A DNA stretch of 50,144 nt from the NCBI RefSeq assembly GCF_024448935.1, contig NZ_JAMOIE010000029.1, forward strand, positions 1-50,144, written 5' to 3'. Within the stretch, counting starts at the first letter, position 1, and each line of letters begins with the position of its first letter. The translations under genes were made by a program, and so were the position numbers. Below the pieces are notes generated by a model. The model did no database searches. It was not told the origin of the DNA and worked only from the letters and a program-made list of their open reading frames with translations. This stretch comes from Stutzerimonas stutzeri (GTDB lineage: Bacteria > Pseudomonadota > Gammaproteobacteria > Pseudomonadales > Pseudomonadaceae). Below are positions 27,433 to 36,246 of the stretch, one piece after another.

Positions 27433-27460
27433 CCCCAGCGTAATAGGCGCTGGGGCTTTT
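27433..27460 (+). terminator. Intrinsic terminator after the anchor-protein gene
   Basis: CCCCAGCG and CGCTGGGG form a perfect 8-bp stem with a 7-base loop, followed by CTTTT. It is 9 bases after the stop and has the classic layout. Confidence 0.88.
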
Positions 27461-27506
27461 ACATCTAAGATCGAGATTGAAGGAATACATCACGAAAAAC
27501 TCAATT

Positions 27507-27620
27507 ATGCTGAGCAGCTCCCTGCTGCTGGTTTGTTTACTAGGTCTGCTGTCGGCGTGTGGCGGCAGCGAGCCGGAGACGCAAGCTGAAGTCGAAAGTC
27601 ACGGTCATTCTCACGACTAA
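27507..27620 (+). CDS. Small His-tailed lipoprotein, 37 aa
   Basis: Reads MLSSSLLLVCLLGLLSACGG, with a lipobox LLSAC giving an N-terminally lipidated cysteine at residue 18, then SEPETQAEVESHGHSHD. The His tail suggests metal binding in the periplasm or outer membrane. The ATG at 27507 lacks a close ribosome site; an AAGGA sits before an in-frame ACG (27492), as if the original ATG had mutated. It follows a terminator, so a separate promoter or readthrough is needed. Confidence 0.5.
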   Translation: MLSSSLLLVCLLGLLSACGGSEPETQAEVESHGHSHD

Positions 27621-27636
27621 GAGGCGGAAAGTTGTC

Positions 27637-27677
27637 TTGTTACGTGCAATGACTCGCTAATCGCTTGCACGTAACAA
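27637..27677. terminator. Long perfect hairpin after the small lipoprotein
   Basis: TTGTTACGTGCAA and TTGCACGTAACAA are perfect 13-base arms around a 15-base loop. There is no T tract. It lies between the lipoprotein gene and the convergent MetX-like gene and may end transcripts from both sides. Confidence 0.6.
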
Positions 27678-27808
27678 TTGGTAAGTTTTAGGCGCCGGCC
27701 ACATCATATCTAAGATCTGTTAAGTGGCTGCTTTGGCCGAAAGCTGCCCGGCGTAACCAGCTGCAATCAGCCAGGAGCTACCTTTACGTCACTCGCCCAA
27801 CCGGATCC

Positions 27809-28831
27809 TCAAGATCGCAGCAGCGCCCGCATCGCTGAGAACACTTGCGCCATGGCGTCGGGGCTGCGCCCTGGCCCGCCGGCGCAGTGGCCCCAGTCAG
27901 ACTGCAGTACACGCAGCTCGGCGTTGGGCATCAACGAGGCTTCGTGTCGCGCGTCTTCAACGGTGAAATAGAGATCGGTGCTGCTGGGCATGATGATCGC
28001 CCGCGCAGAGAGCTGGGACAGTGCCGCGCCCAGGCTGCCAAACCCGGGCAGCGCGGACGGATCGGCTGATTGCCAGGTGTCCAGCACGCAAAGCAGATCG
28101 TTGGCGTCCTGCTCCAGGTGGTCCTGTTCCCAATAGTCGAGCAAGGCGTCGAGACTGCTGAAACCCAGCTCACGCCACTGCTCGGCGCGAAAGAACGCCT
28201 GCGAGTAAGCCCAGCCGGCATAGGCGCGGCCGAAGGCTCGCAAGCCGCGCTCGGGCGGCTCGATATAACGCCCACCCTGCCACGCCGAATCGGCCTGCAG
28301 AGCCGCCTTCACACCTTCGAGGAAGACGAAATTGTGCGGCCAGCAGCGCGCCGTACAGCAAAACGGCAGGATGCGGTGCACTTTTTCAGGGAACAGCAGC
28401 GCCCAGTAAAGCGCCTGCATTCCGCCCATGGACCAGCCGGTGACCAAGGACAATTGCCATGTCGGGCCGAACAGCTGGTCGAGCAACAGGCGTTGCGCAC
28501 GCACGTTGTCCGCCAGCGTGATGTGCGGAAAATCCGCACCGCCCTGCCCTGCGGTGGCATTGCTCGGCGAGCTGGACCAGCCGGCACCGAACAGATTGGT
28601 CAACACCACACAGTAGTCACCACTGGCCAGGGGACTGCCCGCACCAAGCAGGGGCAGACTGCCCCAATGCGATCCACCGTAGTAGCTGGGAATCAGCACG
28701 ATGTTGTCTCGCTGTGCATTCGGCGAGCCGACGACCTGATAGCAGAGCCGCGCTTTCGGCAAAGTCTGGCCCCTTTCTAGCACTAGATCGCCCAGCTCGA
28801 TGAATCTTTTTTCCCTTTCTATCTCAAGCAC
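27809..28831 (-). CDS. MetX-like alpha/beta-fold hydrolase or acyltransferase
   Basis: 340 aa, alpha/beta hydrolase resembling homoserine O-acetyltransferase. The nucleophile is Ser in TGWSMGGMQALYW, the acid is Asp in PSSTDLYFT, and the catalytic His lies in SDWGHCAGGPG. True MetX activity is doubtful because the cell would normally encode that elsewhere. GTG start at 28831 with GAGGA 7 bases upstream. It is divergent from the glutamine synthetase gene with a shared 142-base promoter region holding an inverted repeat, so the two are probably co-regulated in one pathway, perhaps hydrolysing an amide or ester. Confidence 0.8.
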   Translation of the reverse strand: MLEIEREKRFIELGDLVLERGQTLPKARLCYQVVGSPNAQRDNIVLIPSYYGGSHWGSLPLLGAGSPLASGDYCVVLTNLFGAGWSSSPSNATAGQGGADFPHITLADNVRAQRLLLDQLFGPTWQLSLVTGWSMGGMQALYWALLFPEKVHRILPFCCTARCWPHNFVFLEGVKAALQADSAWQGGRYIEPPERGLRAFGRAYAGWAYSQAFFRAEQWRELGFSSLDALLDYWEQDHLEQDANDLLCVLDTWQSADPSALPGFGSLGAALSQLSARAIIMPSSTDLYFTVEDARHEASLMPNAELRVLQSDWGHCAGGPGRSPDAMAQVFSAMRALLRS

Positions 28832-28889
28832 TTGCAGTTCCTCTGAGCAGCATTGGCGGGTGTCCCGGCAGGTCTTGCAGCATCTTTTC

Positions 28890-28909
28890 TATACACGCTG
28901 GCATGTATA
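28890..28909. promoter_or_regulatory. Inverted repeat in the divergent promoter region, candidate TetR operator
   Basis: TATACA-N8-TGTATA has perfect 6-base arms and sits midway between the MetX-like gene (start 28831) and the glutamine synthetase gene (start 28974). The nearest regulator on that side is the TetR at 31510, in the same gene cluster. The site could equally belong to a GntR-type protein. Confidence 0.45.
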
Positions 28910-28973
28910 TTGGATGAAGGATTCGTGCCACAGCGCGTAACGCTGGCCCGAATTCAGCAAGGGATTTCCCACC

Positions 28974-30338
28974 ATGACGACCTTTCCGCTTTCCCAGATC
29001 GACGAACTCAAACAGAGCCTGCAGGACAAAGGCGTCAAGTACGCCATGGCCAGCTACGTGGACATGCACGGCGTGATCAAAGGCAAGTTCGTGCCACTGG
29101 CGCATCTCGGCCAGATGCTGCGTGGCTCGGAGCTGTATACCGGGGCGGCGCTGGACGGCGTGCCGCAGCAGATCAGCGATAACGAAGTAGCGGCGATGCC
29201 CGATCCGGCCAGCGCCACCCAGTGCAGCTGGAATCGCAGCCTGGCCTGGTTCGCCAGTGACCTCTACCTGGACGGCAAGCCGTTCGACGCCTGCTCGCGC
29301 GGCATTCTCAAGCGCCAGACCGACGCTGCGGCCGAGATGGGCTACAGCTTCAATCTGGGCATCGAGACCGAGTTCTTCCTCTACAAGGACACCCCGAACG
29401 GTGGCTTCGCCCCACTCAGCGATCGTGATACCGCAGCCAAGCCCTGCTACGACCCGCGCCTGTTGATGGACAACCTGCCGGTGATCGACGAGATGGTGGA
29501 AGCCATGAACGAGATGGGCTGGGGCGTCTACTCGTTCGACCATGAAGACGCCAACGGCCAGTTCGAAACCGACTTCAAGTACGCCGACGCGCTGACCATG
29601 GCCGACCGCTTCGTGTTCTTCCGCATGATGGCCAACGAGATCGCCCGCAAGCATGGCGCCTTCGCCACCTTCATGCCCAAGCCGTCCGCGCAGCGCACCG
29701 GCAGCGGCGCGCACTACAACATGTCATTGGCGGACCTGGCGTCTGGCAAAAACCTCTTTGAGGTGGACGGTGAGGACCCGCACGGCTGCGGTGTCACCCC
29801 GCTCGCCTACCACTTCATCGCTGGCGTCCTGAAACACGCCAAGGCGATCTGCGCGGTCATCGCGCCAACGGTGAACAGCTACAAGCGGCTGATTCGCAAG
29901 GGCGCCATGTCCGGCTCGACTTGGGCACCGGTGTTCGTCTGCTACGGCAACAACAACCGCACCAACATGCTGCGTATTCCGTCCCAGGGCGCGCGCGTGG
30001 AATGTCGCGCCGCCGATATCGGCTGCAACCCTTATCTCGGCGCCGCGATGATCCTTGCCGCTGGTCTCGAAGGGGTACGTGAAAGGCTCGAGCCGGGCCA
30101 GCCGCACCGCGAGAACATGTACGACTACAGCGAAAAGGACGTCGCGGACATGGGTATCGAGACCCTGCCGCGCACGCTGTCCGAAGCCATCGACGCCTTC
30201 GAGGCCGACCCGCTGTCGCGCCAGGTATTCGGCGATGCCATGTACCAGGCCTTCGTCGACTACAAGCGCGACGAATGGAATGCCTACCACACCCATGTTT
30301 CCGACTGGGAAATCCAGCGCTACCTGAAATTCTTCTGA
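28974..30338 (+). CDS. Type III glutamine synthetase (GlnT-like)
   Basis: 454 aa of the GlnT/GSIII group, which also contains gamma-glutamylmethylamide synthetase. Motifs seen: ASYVDMHGVIKGKFVP, the Glu pair in GIETEFFLYKD, KPSAQRTGSGAHYNMS for ATP/metal binding, and RIPSQGARVECRAADIGCNPYLG. It ligates ammonia, or a small amine, to glutamate. Placed before a urea-carboxylase-type binding protein, it probably captures nitrogen released by the local pathway. If amines are the substrate it would be a GmaS-like enzyme; the sequence alone does not decide. Confidence 0.88.
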   Translation: MTTFPLSQIDELKQSLQDKGVKYAMASYVDMHGVIKGKFVPLAHLGQMLRGSELYTGAALDGVPQQISDNEVAAMPDPASATQCSWNRSLAWFASDLYLDGKPFDACSRGILKRQTDAAAEMGYSFNLGIETEFFLYKDTPNGGFAPLSDRDTAAKPCYDPRLLMDNLPVIDEMVEAMNEMGWGVYSFDHEDANGQFETDFKYADALTMADRFVFFRMMANEIARKHGAFATFMPKPSAQRTGSGAHYNMSLADLASGKNLFEVDGEDPHGCGVTPLAYHFIAGVLKHAKAICAVIAPTVNSYKRLIRKGAMSGSTWAPVFVCYGNNNRTNMLRIPSQGARVECRAADIGCNPYLGAAMILAAGLEGVRERLEPGQPHRENMYDYSEKDVADMGIETLPRTLSEAIDAFEADPLSRQVFGDAMYQAFVDYKRDEWNAYHTHVSDWEIQRYLKFF

Positions 30339-30360
30339 CTCGCTGAAAAGGAGATTCACC

Positions 30361-31434
30361 ATGCAAGCCAATACGTTCAAGCGGGCACTCTGTGCCGGCG
30401 CCGTGATCTTTGCAGCCCTTTCGCCTTTTGCCGCGCAGGCCGAGGAAAAGAAAACTTTTGCCATCGCCTGGACCATCTACGCCGGCTGGATGCCGTGGCA
30501 GTACGCCAACGAATCGGGAATCATGAAGAAATGGGCCGACAAGTACGGGATCGAGGTGAACATCACCCAGATCAACGACTACGTCGAATCGATCAACCAG
30601 TACACCGCGGGCCAGTTCGACGGCGTAGTCGCCACCAGCATGGATGCGCTCTCGATCCCGGCTGCCGGCGGCGTAGACACCACGGCCCTAATCGTCGGTG
30701 ACTACTCCAACGGCAACGACGGTCTGGTGATGAAGGACAGTGCCGATCTGAAATCGCTCGAAGGCCAGCCGATTCATCTGGTCGAGCTGTCGGTCTCGCA
30801 TTACCTGCTGGCCCAGGCACTGGACAGCGTCGGCATGAGCGAGCGCGACGTGCAGGTGGTGAACACCTCGGATGCCGATCTGGTCGCCGCCTTCAGCACC
30901 GACGACGTGCGCAACGTCGTCACCTGGAATCCGCTGCTGGACGAAGTCGCCGCCATGCCCGGCGCGCACAAGGCCTTCGACTCCAGCCAGATCCCGGGCC
31001 ATATCAAGGACCTGACCATCGTCAACAGCGAAACCCTGGCGGACAACCCGGACTTCGGCAAAGCGCTGGTAGGCGCCTGGTATGAGGTGATGGGCATCCT
31101 CGAAAGCGACACCGAGGAAGGCGCCAAGGCACGAGCGGCCCTGGGACAGGCATCGGGCACCGATCAAGCCGGTTACGAAAGCCAGCTCAAGGGCATGAAG
31201 ATGTTCTGGAAGCCGGCCGCTTCGCTGGCCTTCATCGAAAGCGACGAGGCCTACCAGGCCATGGACAGCGTTCGCCGGTTCTCCTTCGATCACGGCCTGC
31301 TCGGCGACGGCGCCGACTCGGTAGATTTCGTCGGCATCGCCATGCCGGGCGACACGTTGCTCGGCTCCGATGCCAACGTCAAACTGCGCTTCGATACCAC
31401 CTACATGCAGATGGCGGCGGACGGGAAGTTGTAA
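30361..31434 (+). CDS. ABC substrate-binding protein of the urea-carboxylase-region type
   Basis: 357 aa. A Sec signal peptide (residues 1-27, FAALSPFAAQA-EEK) precedes a NitT/TauT fold (IAWTIYAGWMPWQYANESGI; NDYVESINQYTAGQFDGVVA; WNPLLDEVAAMPG). It fits the family annotated as urea-carboxylase-associated periplasmic binding protein, which is commonly under ykkC control and thought to take up guanidine. No ykkC sequence is seen upstream here and no permease follows. It starts 22 bases after the glutamine synthetase gene with AAGGAG, so the two form an operon. It may use the permease and ATPase at 23245-24974. Confidence 0.88.
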   Translation: MQANTFKRALCAGAVIFAALSPFAAQAEEKKTFAIAWTIYAGWMPWQYANESGIMKKWADKYGIEVNITQINDYVESINQYTAGQFDGVVATSMDALSIPAAGGVDTTALIVGDYSNGNDGLVMKDSADLKSLEGQPIHLVELSVSHYLLAQALDSVGMSERDVQVVNTSDADLVAAFSTDDVRNVVTWNPLLDEVAAMPGAHKAFDSSQIPGHIKDLTIVNSETLADNPDFGKALVGAWYEVMGILESDTEEGAKARAALGQASGTDQAGYESQLKGMKMFWKPAASLAFIESDEAYQAMDSVRRFSFDHGLLGDGADSVDFVGIAMPGDTLLGSDANVKLRFDTTYMQMAADGKL

Positions 31435-31444
31435 AAGGTGCTGG

Positions 31445-31471
31445 CTGCCAGCTTGTACCTGAAGCTGGCAG
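31445..31471 (+). terminator. Hairpin after the second binding-protein gene
   Basis: CTGCCAGCTT and AAGCTGGCAG are perfect 10-base arms with a 7-base loop, 10 bases after the stop. No T tract follows; it probably stabilises the upstream message or reduces readthrough into the TetR gene. Confidence 0.5.
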
Positions 31472-31509
31472 CTCGCGTTCGCTCGCCCCCACTCTCAACG
31501 ATCAAGCTC

Positions 31510-32127
31510 ATGCGCCGCACCAAAGAAGACGCCGAACAAACCCGCCTGAAGATCATCGCCGCCGCGCTGGAGCTGTTCAGCAAAAACGGTTATTCCAACA
31601 CGACCCTGGCGATGATCGCCGATGAAGCAGGCTTCAGCCGCGGACCGATCTACTGGCACTTCAAGAACAAGGATGAGTTGTACCAGGCGGTTCTGGGATT
31701 TTCCCAGCAGCCGCTGGAAAAACTGATTACCCAGAGCCAGGGCATGGCCGAGCGGCCGCTGGAGGCTCTCGAGCATTTCGTCAGCGAATGGTTTCGCCTG
31801 TTGCTGGAGGATCGCTGGCACCGGCAATCATTCGAGATCTTGTTGAACAAGACCGAATTCACCGAGCAGATGGCCGATACCCTCGCGCGTGAGCGCAAAC
31901 TGACACGCGACATCGTTACGCTGCTGGAAACGCTCATCGAAGCCGCAAGCCCAAGCAGCGACCCTGGCACAGCCAAGCCACACAGCCGCGCGCTATTTGT
32001 CTATGCAAGCCTTATGGGCATTACCCACAGCTGGCTGTTCTCGCCTGAACTGTTCAACCTCGAGTCGCAACAGATGTTCTTCACCAAGCAGCTGCTCGCC
32101 GACTGCCGCGCGCCAGAACCGGCATAG
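31510..32127 (+). CDS. TetR/AcrR-family regulator (MAATS-type)
   Basis: 205 aa. The N-terminal helix-turn-helix is typical (AAALELFSKNGYSNTTLAMI, ADEAGFSRGPIYWHFKNKDEL), and the C-terminal ligand domain resembles the MAATS domain of AcrR/TtgR regulators (LEHFVSEWFRLLLEDRWHRQ). The start at 31510 (MRRTKEDAEQTR) is the usual family start; the upstream frame overlaps a hairpin. Last gene of the nitrogen module. The likely target is the palindrome at 28890-28909; the effector is unknown. Confidence 0.87.
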   Translation: MRRTKEDAEQTRLKIIAAALELFSKNGYSNTTLAMIADEAGFSRGPIYWHFKNKDELYQAVLGFSQQPLEKLITQSQGMAERPLEALEHFVSEWFRLLLEDRWHRQSFEILLNKTEFTEQMADTLARERKLTRDIVTLLETLIEAASPSSDPGTAKPHSRALFVYASLMGITHSWLFSPELFNLESQQMFFTKQLLADCRAPEPA

Positions 32128-32710
32128 TCCTGTTCGCACCGGCTCGTCAGCGCGTTTTTTCCAATCAATACCAAGCAGAATGCTGACCCATCGGGCCTGG
32201 ACATCAGCGCCTTCGGTTAATACCGCCGTGCCGGGGATTTTCAGGTCGGTAGCGGCAATCTCTCTGCATCGGCTCGCCATCGTATCGCACCATCCGCAGG
32301 CGTCAGCGACTGGCTAACACACCGCCGCACAACTGATCGGCCATCCGCTGTAGCGCTGCACAGCACCGTTGGCGTCGAGCATGCACGCGCCCATGGATGA
32401 CGTCGAATCCGCGATCATCGAACGGCAGCGAATCCGCAAGGCAATCGGTTGCCGGGTTCGCGCAGGGGATATTTGCAATCGCATCAGCACCTTTCACGGC
32501 CAGTCGACGGATGTCCGCGAGCAGCGTTTACCGAACCAAACGAGGCGGCGAACTTCAGCAACCCCGCCGTATCCGTCGCAAGGATAGCCTGTGCATTCAT
32601 GCAGACAGGCTATGCATCAAGCCGTATTGATGTTGACAAATATGCACTCTAGGATCACAACAGTTCCATCGATTTGCCTATCCGAACAACAACAGTCGCT
32701 AGGACACGCC
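32128..32710. other. Long intergenic region before mmsA
   Basis: 583 bases without a convincing gene. Two leftward frames (about 31993-32280 and 32303-32497) lack ribosome sites and recognisable families; a short LPFDDRGFDVIH stretch in the second faintly recalls a methyltransferase remnant. A 9-base inverted repeat, ATAGCCTGT / ACAGGCTAT, lies at 32584-32613. A possible mmsA promoter is TTGATG (32627-32632), 17 bases, TAGGAT (32650-32655), about 55 bases before the mmsA ATG. Confidence 0.4.
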
Positions 32711-34222
32711 ATGACCCAGTCAAGTGCCATCCCCACAGTCAAACTCCTGATCGGCGGTGAGCTGATGGAGTCGTCCACCAGCAACTGGCGCGACATCATC
32801 AACCCGGCGACTCAGGAGGTCCTGGCCCGCGTGCCTTTCGCTACCGAAGCGGAAATGAATGCCGCCATTGCCAGTGCCAAGGAAGCCTTCAAGACCTGGC
32901 GCAAGACGCCCATCGGCGCGCGCTCGCGCATTTTCCTCAAGTACCAGCAGCTGATCCGTGAACACATGAAAGAGCTGGCGGCGATCCTCACCGCCGAGCA
33001 GGGCAAGACGCTGCCCGATGCCGAGGGCGATGTGTTCCGGGGGTTGGAAGTCGTCGAGCACGCCGCCGGCATCGGCAACCTGCAGCTGGGCGAGCTGGCG
33101 AATAACGTCGCCACGGGCGTCGATACCTATACCCTGCTGCAGCCGTTGGGGGTCTGCGCCGGCATCACACCCTTCAACTTTCCGGCGATGATCCCGCTGT
33201 GGATGTTTCCGATGGCCATCGCCACCGGTAACACCTTCGTCCTCAAGCCGTCCGAACAGGATCCGATGGTGACCATGCGTCTCGCCGAACTGGCGCTTGA
33301 AGCGGGTGTACCGCCGGGCGTGCTCAACGTCATCCATGGCGGCGCCGATGCGGTGAATCTGATCTGCGACCATCCGGACATCAAGGCCGTCTCCTTCGTC
33401 GGCTCGACCAAAGTCGGCACCCACGTCTACAACCGCGCCAGCCAGGCTGGCAAGCGAGTGCAGTGCATGATGGGTGCGAAGAACCACGGCATCATCCTGC
33501 CCGACGCCCACAAGGAGCAGACGCTCAACAACCTGGCCGGTGCGGCGTTTGGTGCCGCGGGTCAGCGCTGCATGGCGCTGTCGGTGCTGATCCTCGTGGG
33601 CGAAGCGCAGAGCTGGCTGCCGGACCTGGTCGCCAAGACCAAGACGTTGAAGGTCAACGCCGGCGCCGAAAGCGGCACCGATGTCGGCCCGGTGGTGTCC
33701 TGCGCAGCGCTGGATCGCATCAGCTCGCTGATCGAGCGCGGCGTGTCCGAGGGCGCTGAGCTGGTATTGGACGGCCGCAACCCGCAGGTGGCCGGCTATG
33801 ACAAGGGCAACTTCGTCGGGCCGACCATTTTCTCCGGTGTGAAGCCAGAAATGAGCATCTACCGTGAAGAGATCTTCGGACCGGTGCTCTGCGTGATGCA
33901 GGCCGACACGCTCGATGAAGCCATCGAGCTGATCAACGCCAACCCCAACGGCAACGGCACCGCCCTCTTCACCCGTTCCGGTGCGGCAGCCCGACATTTC
34001 CAGGAAGAGATCGACGTCGGCCAGGTGGGCATCAACGTGCCGATCCCGGTGCCGGTGCCGATGTTCTCCTTTACCGGCTCACGCGCTTCCAAGCTCGGCG
34101 ACCTCGGCCCTTACGGCAAGCAGGTGGTGCAGTTCTACACCCAGACCAAGACCGTCACCCAGCGCTGGTTCGACGAGAACGAAGTCGGCGGTCCGGTGAA
34201 TACCACCATCACGCTCAAGTAA
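32711..34222 (+). CDS. mmsA: Methylmalonate-semialdehyde dehydrogenase (CoA-acylating)
   Basis: 503 aa. It oxidises methylmalonate semialdehyde to propionyl-CoA in valine breakdown. Aldehyde dehydrogenase fold: NAD/CoA-site motif [28 protein letters not shown], and the catalytic Cys in [13 protein letters not shown]; the Arg flanking it and the [14 protein letters not shown] tail are typical of MmsA. The start at 32711 follows AGGACACGCC; 40 upstream codons are open but contain the promoter region. First gene of a valine/isobutyryl-CoA cluster. Confidence 0.94.
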   Translation: MTQSSAIPTVKLLIGGELMESSTSNWRDIINPATQEVLARVPFATEAEMNAAIASAKEAFKTWRKTPIGARSRIFLKYQQLIREHMKELAAILTAEQGKTLPDAEGDVFRGLEVVEHAAGIGNLQLGELANNVATGVDTYTLLQPLGVCAGITPFNFPAMIPLWMFPMAIATGNTFVLKPSEQDPMVTMRLAELALEAGVPPGVLNVIHGGADAVNLICDHPDIKAVSFVGSTKVGTHVYNRASQAGKRVQCMMGAKNHGIILPDAHKEQTLNNLAGAAFGAAGQRCMALSVLILVGEAQSWLPDLVAKTKTLKVNAGAESGTDVGPVVSCAALDRISSLIERGVSEGAELVLDGRNPQVAGYDKGNFVGPTIFSGVKPEMSIYREEIFGPVLCVMQADTLDEAIELINANPNGNGTALFTRSGAAARHFQEEIDVGQVGINVPIPVPVPMFSFTGSRASKLGDLGPYGKQVVQFYTQTKTVTQRWFDENEVGGPVNTTITLK

Positions 34223-34289
34223 CGGGTTGGCGCCTCGCTAACTGCGCGGCGCCGATTCAGCCGTCAAACAGAACAAGAAGGAAACGGCC

Positions 34290-35180
34290 ATGCATATCGG
34301 TTTTCTAGGACTCGGCAACATGGGCGGGCCAATGGCCCACAACCTGCTCAAGGCCGGCCATCAGGTCAGCGTCTTCGACCTATCCGCTGCGGCGGTCTCC
34401 GCGCTGGTCGAAGCCGGCGCAAAAGAAGCGACCTCACCCGCTGCTGTCGCCCAGGCGGGCGTCGAAGCCATCATCACCATGCTGCCTGCCGCAGCACATG
34501 TGAAGCAGGTCTACCTCGGTGAGGACGGGCTGCTCGCGCACGTTCCGTCCGGCGTAGTGCTGATCGACTCCTCCACCATCGACCCGATGTCCGCAAGGGA
34601 AGTCGCAGCGGCCGCTGCGCAGAATGGCAACCCGATGCTCGACGCGCCGGTTTCGGGCGGCACCGTTGGCGCCGCCGCAGGCACCCTGACCTTCATGGTC
34701 GGCGGCCGCGAGGCGGACTTCCAGAAGGCGCAGCCGATCCTCGCCGCAATGGGCAAGAACATCGTCCATTGCGGCGACACCGGCAACGGGCAAGTGGCCA
34801 AGGTCGCCAACAACATGCTGCTGGGCATCTCGATGATCGGCGTGGCCGAAGCCATGTCCCTGGGCGTCGCGCTGGGGATGGACGCCAAGGTTCTGGCCGG
34901 AATCATCAACTCATCCAGTGGCCGATGCTGGGCCTCGGAGATCAACAACCCCTTCCCTGGCGTACTGGAGAACGGCCCGGCCTCGCGCGGCTACAGCGGC
35001 GGATTCGGCACCGATCTCATGCTCAAGGACCTCGGGCTGGCCAGCGAAGCGGCCAAACAGGTGCACCAGCCGGTTATCCTCGGTGGTCTCGCGCAGCAGC
35101 TGTACCAGGCCTTCAGCCGGCAAGGCCACGGTGGGCTGGACTTCTCCGCGATCATCAAACTCTACCGCCAAGAGGACTAG
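34290..35180 (+). CDS. mmsB: 3-hydroxyisobutyrate dehydrogenase
   Basis: 296 aa. NAD motif GFLGLGNMGGPMAHNLLKAGH at the N-terminus, substrate-binding DAPVSGGTVGAAAGTLTFMVGG, and the catalytic Lys in GQVAKVANNMLLGIS. It oxidises 3-hydroxyisobutyrate to methylmalonate semialdehyde, the substrate of MmsA encoded 67 bases upstream. AAGGAAACGGCC precedes the ATG. Confidence 0.95.
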   Translation: MHIGFLGLGNMGGPMAHNLLKAGHQVSVFDLSAAAVSALVEAGAKEATSPAAVAQAGVEAIITMLPAAAHVKQVYLGEDGLLAHVPSGVVLIDSSTIDPMSAREVAAAAAQNGNPMLDAPVSGGTVGAAAGTLTFMVGGREADFQKAQPILAAMGKNIVHCGDTGNGQVAKVANNMLLGISMIGVAEAMSLGVALGMDAKVLAGIINSSSGRCWASEINNPFPGVLENGPASRGYSGGFGTDLMLKDLGLASEAAKQVHQPVILGGLAQQLYQAFSRQGHGGLDFSAIIKLYRQED

Positions 35181-35182
35181 AC

Positions 35183-36235
35183 ATGACCCAGGCAGAAGCG
35201 CCGGTACTGATCGAGGTACGCAATCGCGTCGGCTATCTTACGCTGAACCGCCCCGCCGGGCTGAATGCCATCACCCTGGAGATGGTGAGGATGCTGCACC
35301 GCCAGTTGCAGCACTGGGCCGACGACCAGGACGTGGTGGCCGTGGTGCTGCGCGGCGCAGGCGAGAAAGCCTTCTGCGCCGGGGGTGACATCCGCTCGCT
35401 GTACGACAGCTACAAGAATGGCGACAGCCTGCACCGCGCGTTTTTCGAGGAGGAATACGCGCTCGATCAGTACATTCATGCGTATACCAAACCGCTGATG
35501 GCGCTGATCAATGGCTTCGTCCTGGGTGGCGGCATGGGGCTGGTTCAGGGCGCGTCGCTGCGGGTGATCTCCGAACGCACGCGCATGGGCATGCCGGAAG
35601 TCGGCATCGGCTATTTCCCTGATGTCGGCGGCAGCTACTTCCTGTCGCGCCTGCCGAACAACCTTGGCATCTACATGGGCCTGACCGGCAACCACGTCGG
35701 CTCGGCCGACGCGCTGTACGCCGGTCTCGCCGATTACAGCGTGCCGCACGAGCGATTCGCCGAACTCGAACGATGCCTCGACCAGCAGGACTGGTCCATG
35801 CCGCCGCTGCAGGCGCTGACCAACCTGCTGGTTTCGATGGGCTGCACCGAACTGCCGGACCCGCCCTTCGCCGCGCTCGCCCCAGCCATCGACAAGCATT
35901 TCGCGCATGACAGCGTCGAGGCTATCCGCCAGTCATTAGCCGAAGAGACGCGACCCGAGTATCGCGACTGGGCGGCCGAAACCCTGAAAGTGATTGACAG
36001 CCGTTCGCCGCTTTCGCTCAGCGTCACGCTTGAAATGCTCAGGCGCGGACGTACGCTGTCGCTGGCGGCATGCTTCGCCATGGAGCTGCATCTGGACCGA
36101 CAGTGGTTCGATCAGGGCGACATCATCGAAGGCGTTCGCGCGCTGATCGTCGACAAGGACAAGAACCCGCGCTGGAACCCGCCTACGCTGGAGGAAGTGA
36201 CGCCAGAACGCGTGGCGGCCTTCTTCGCCGACTAG
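35183..36235 (+). CDS. 3-hydroxyisobutyryl-CoA hydrolase (enoyl-CoA hydratase/isomerase family)
   Basis: 350 aa, longer than simple hydratases and matching the HIBCH type: [27 protein letters not shown] for the oxyanion hole, and [20 protein letters not shown] with the catalytic Glu and Asp. It releases CoA from 3-hydroxyisobutyryl-CoA, giving the substrate of MmsB encoded 2 bases upstream. An AGAGGA at the mmsB end acts as ribosome site, so translation is coupled. Confidence 0.88.
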   Translation: MTQAEAPVLIEVRNRVGYLTLNRPAGLNAITLEMVRMLHRQLQHWADDQDVVAVVLRGAGEKAFCAGGDIRSLYDSYKNGDSLHRAFFEEEYALDQYIHAYTKPLMALINGFVLGGGMGLVQGASLRVISERTRMGMPEVGIGYFPDVGGSYFLSRLPNNLGIYMGLTGNHVGSADALYAGLADYSVPHERFAELERCLDQQDWSMPPLQALTNLLVSMGCTELPDPPFAALAPAIDKHFAHDSVEAIRQSLAEETRPEYRDWAAETLKVIDSRSPLSLSVTLEMLRRGRTLSLAACFAMELHLDRQWFDQGDIIEGVRALIVDKDKNPRWNPPTLEEVTPERVAAFFAD

Positions 36236-36246
36236 GAACTGATTTT

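Noticed and set aside
28832-28973. Sigma-54 promoter before the glutamine synthetase
   Set aside because: No GG-N10-GC pair with the right flanks; the nearest GG and GC are spaced by 8 bases.
28832-28973. Second ykkC riboswitch before the GSIII-SBP operon
   Set aside because: None of the conserved aptamer blocks (AGGGTTCCG, ACACGG, GCCCGGGAG) occur there.
31993-32280. Leftward 95-codon frame after the TetR gene
   Set aside because: It overlaps the end of the TetR gene antisense, has no ribosome site and no recognisable family.
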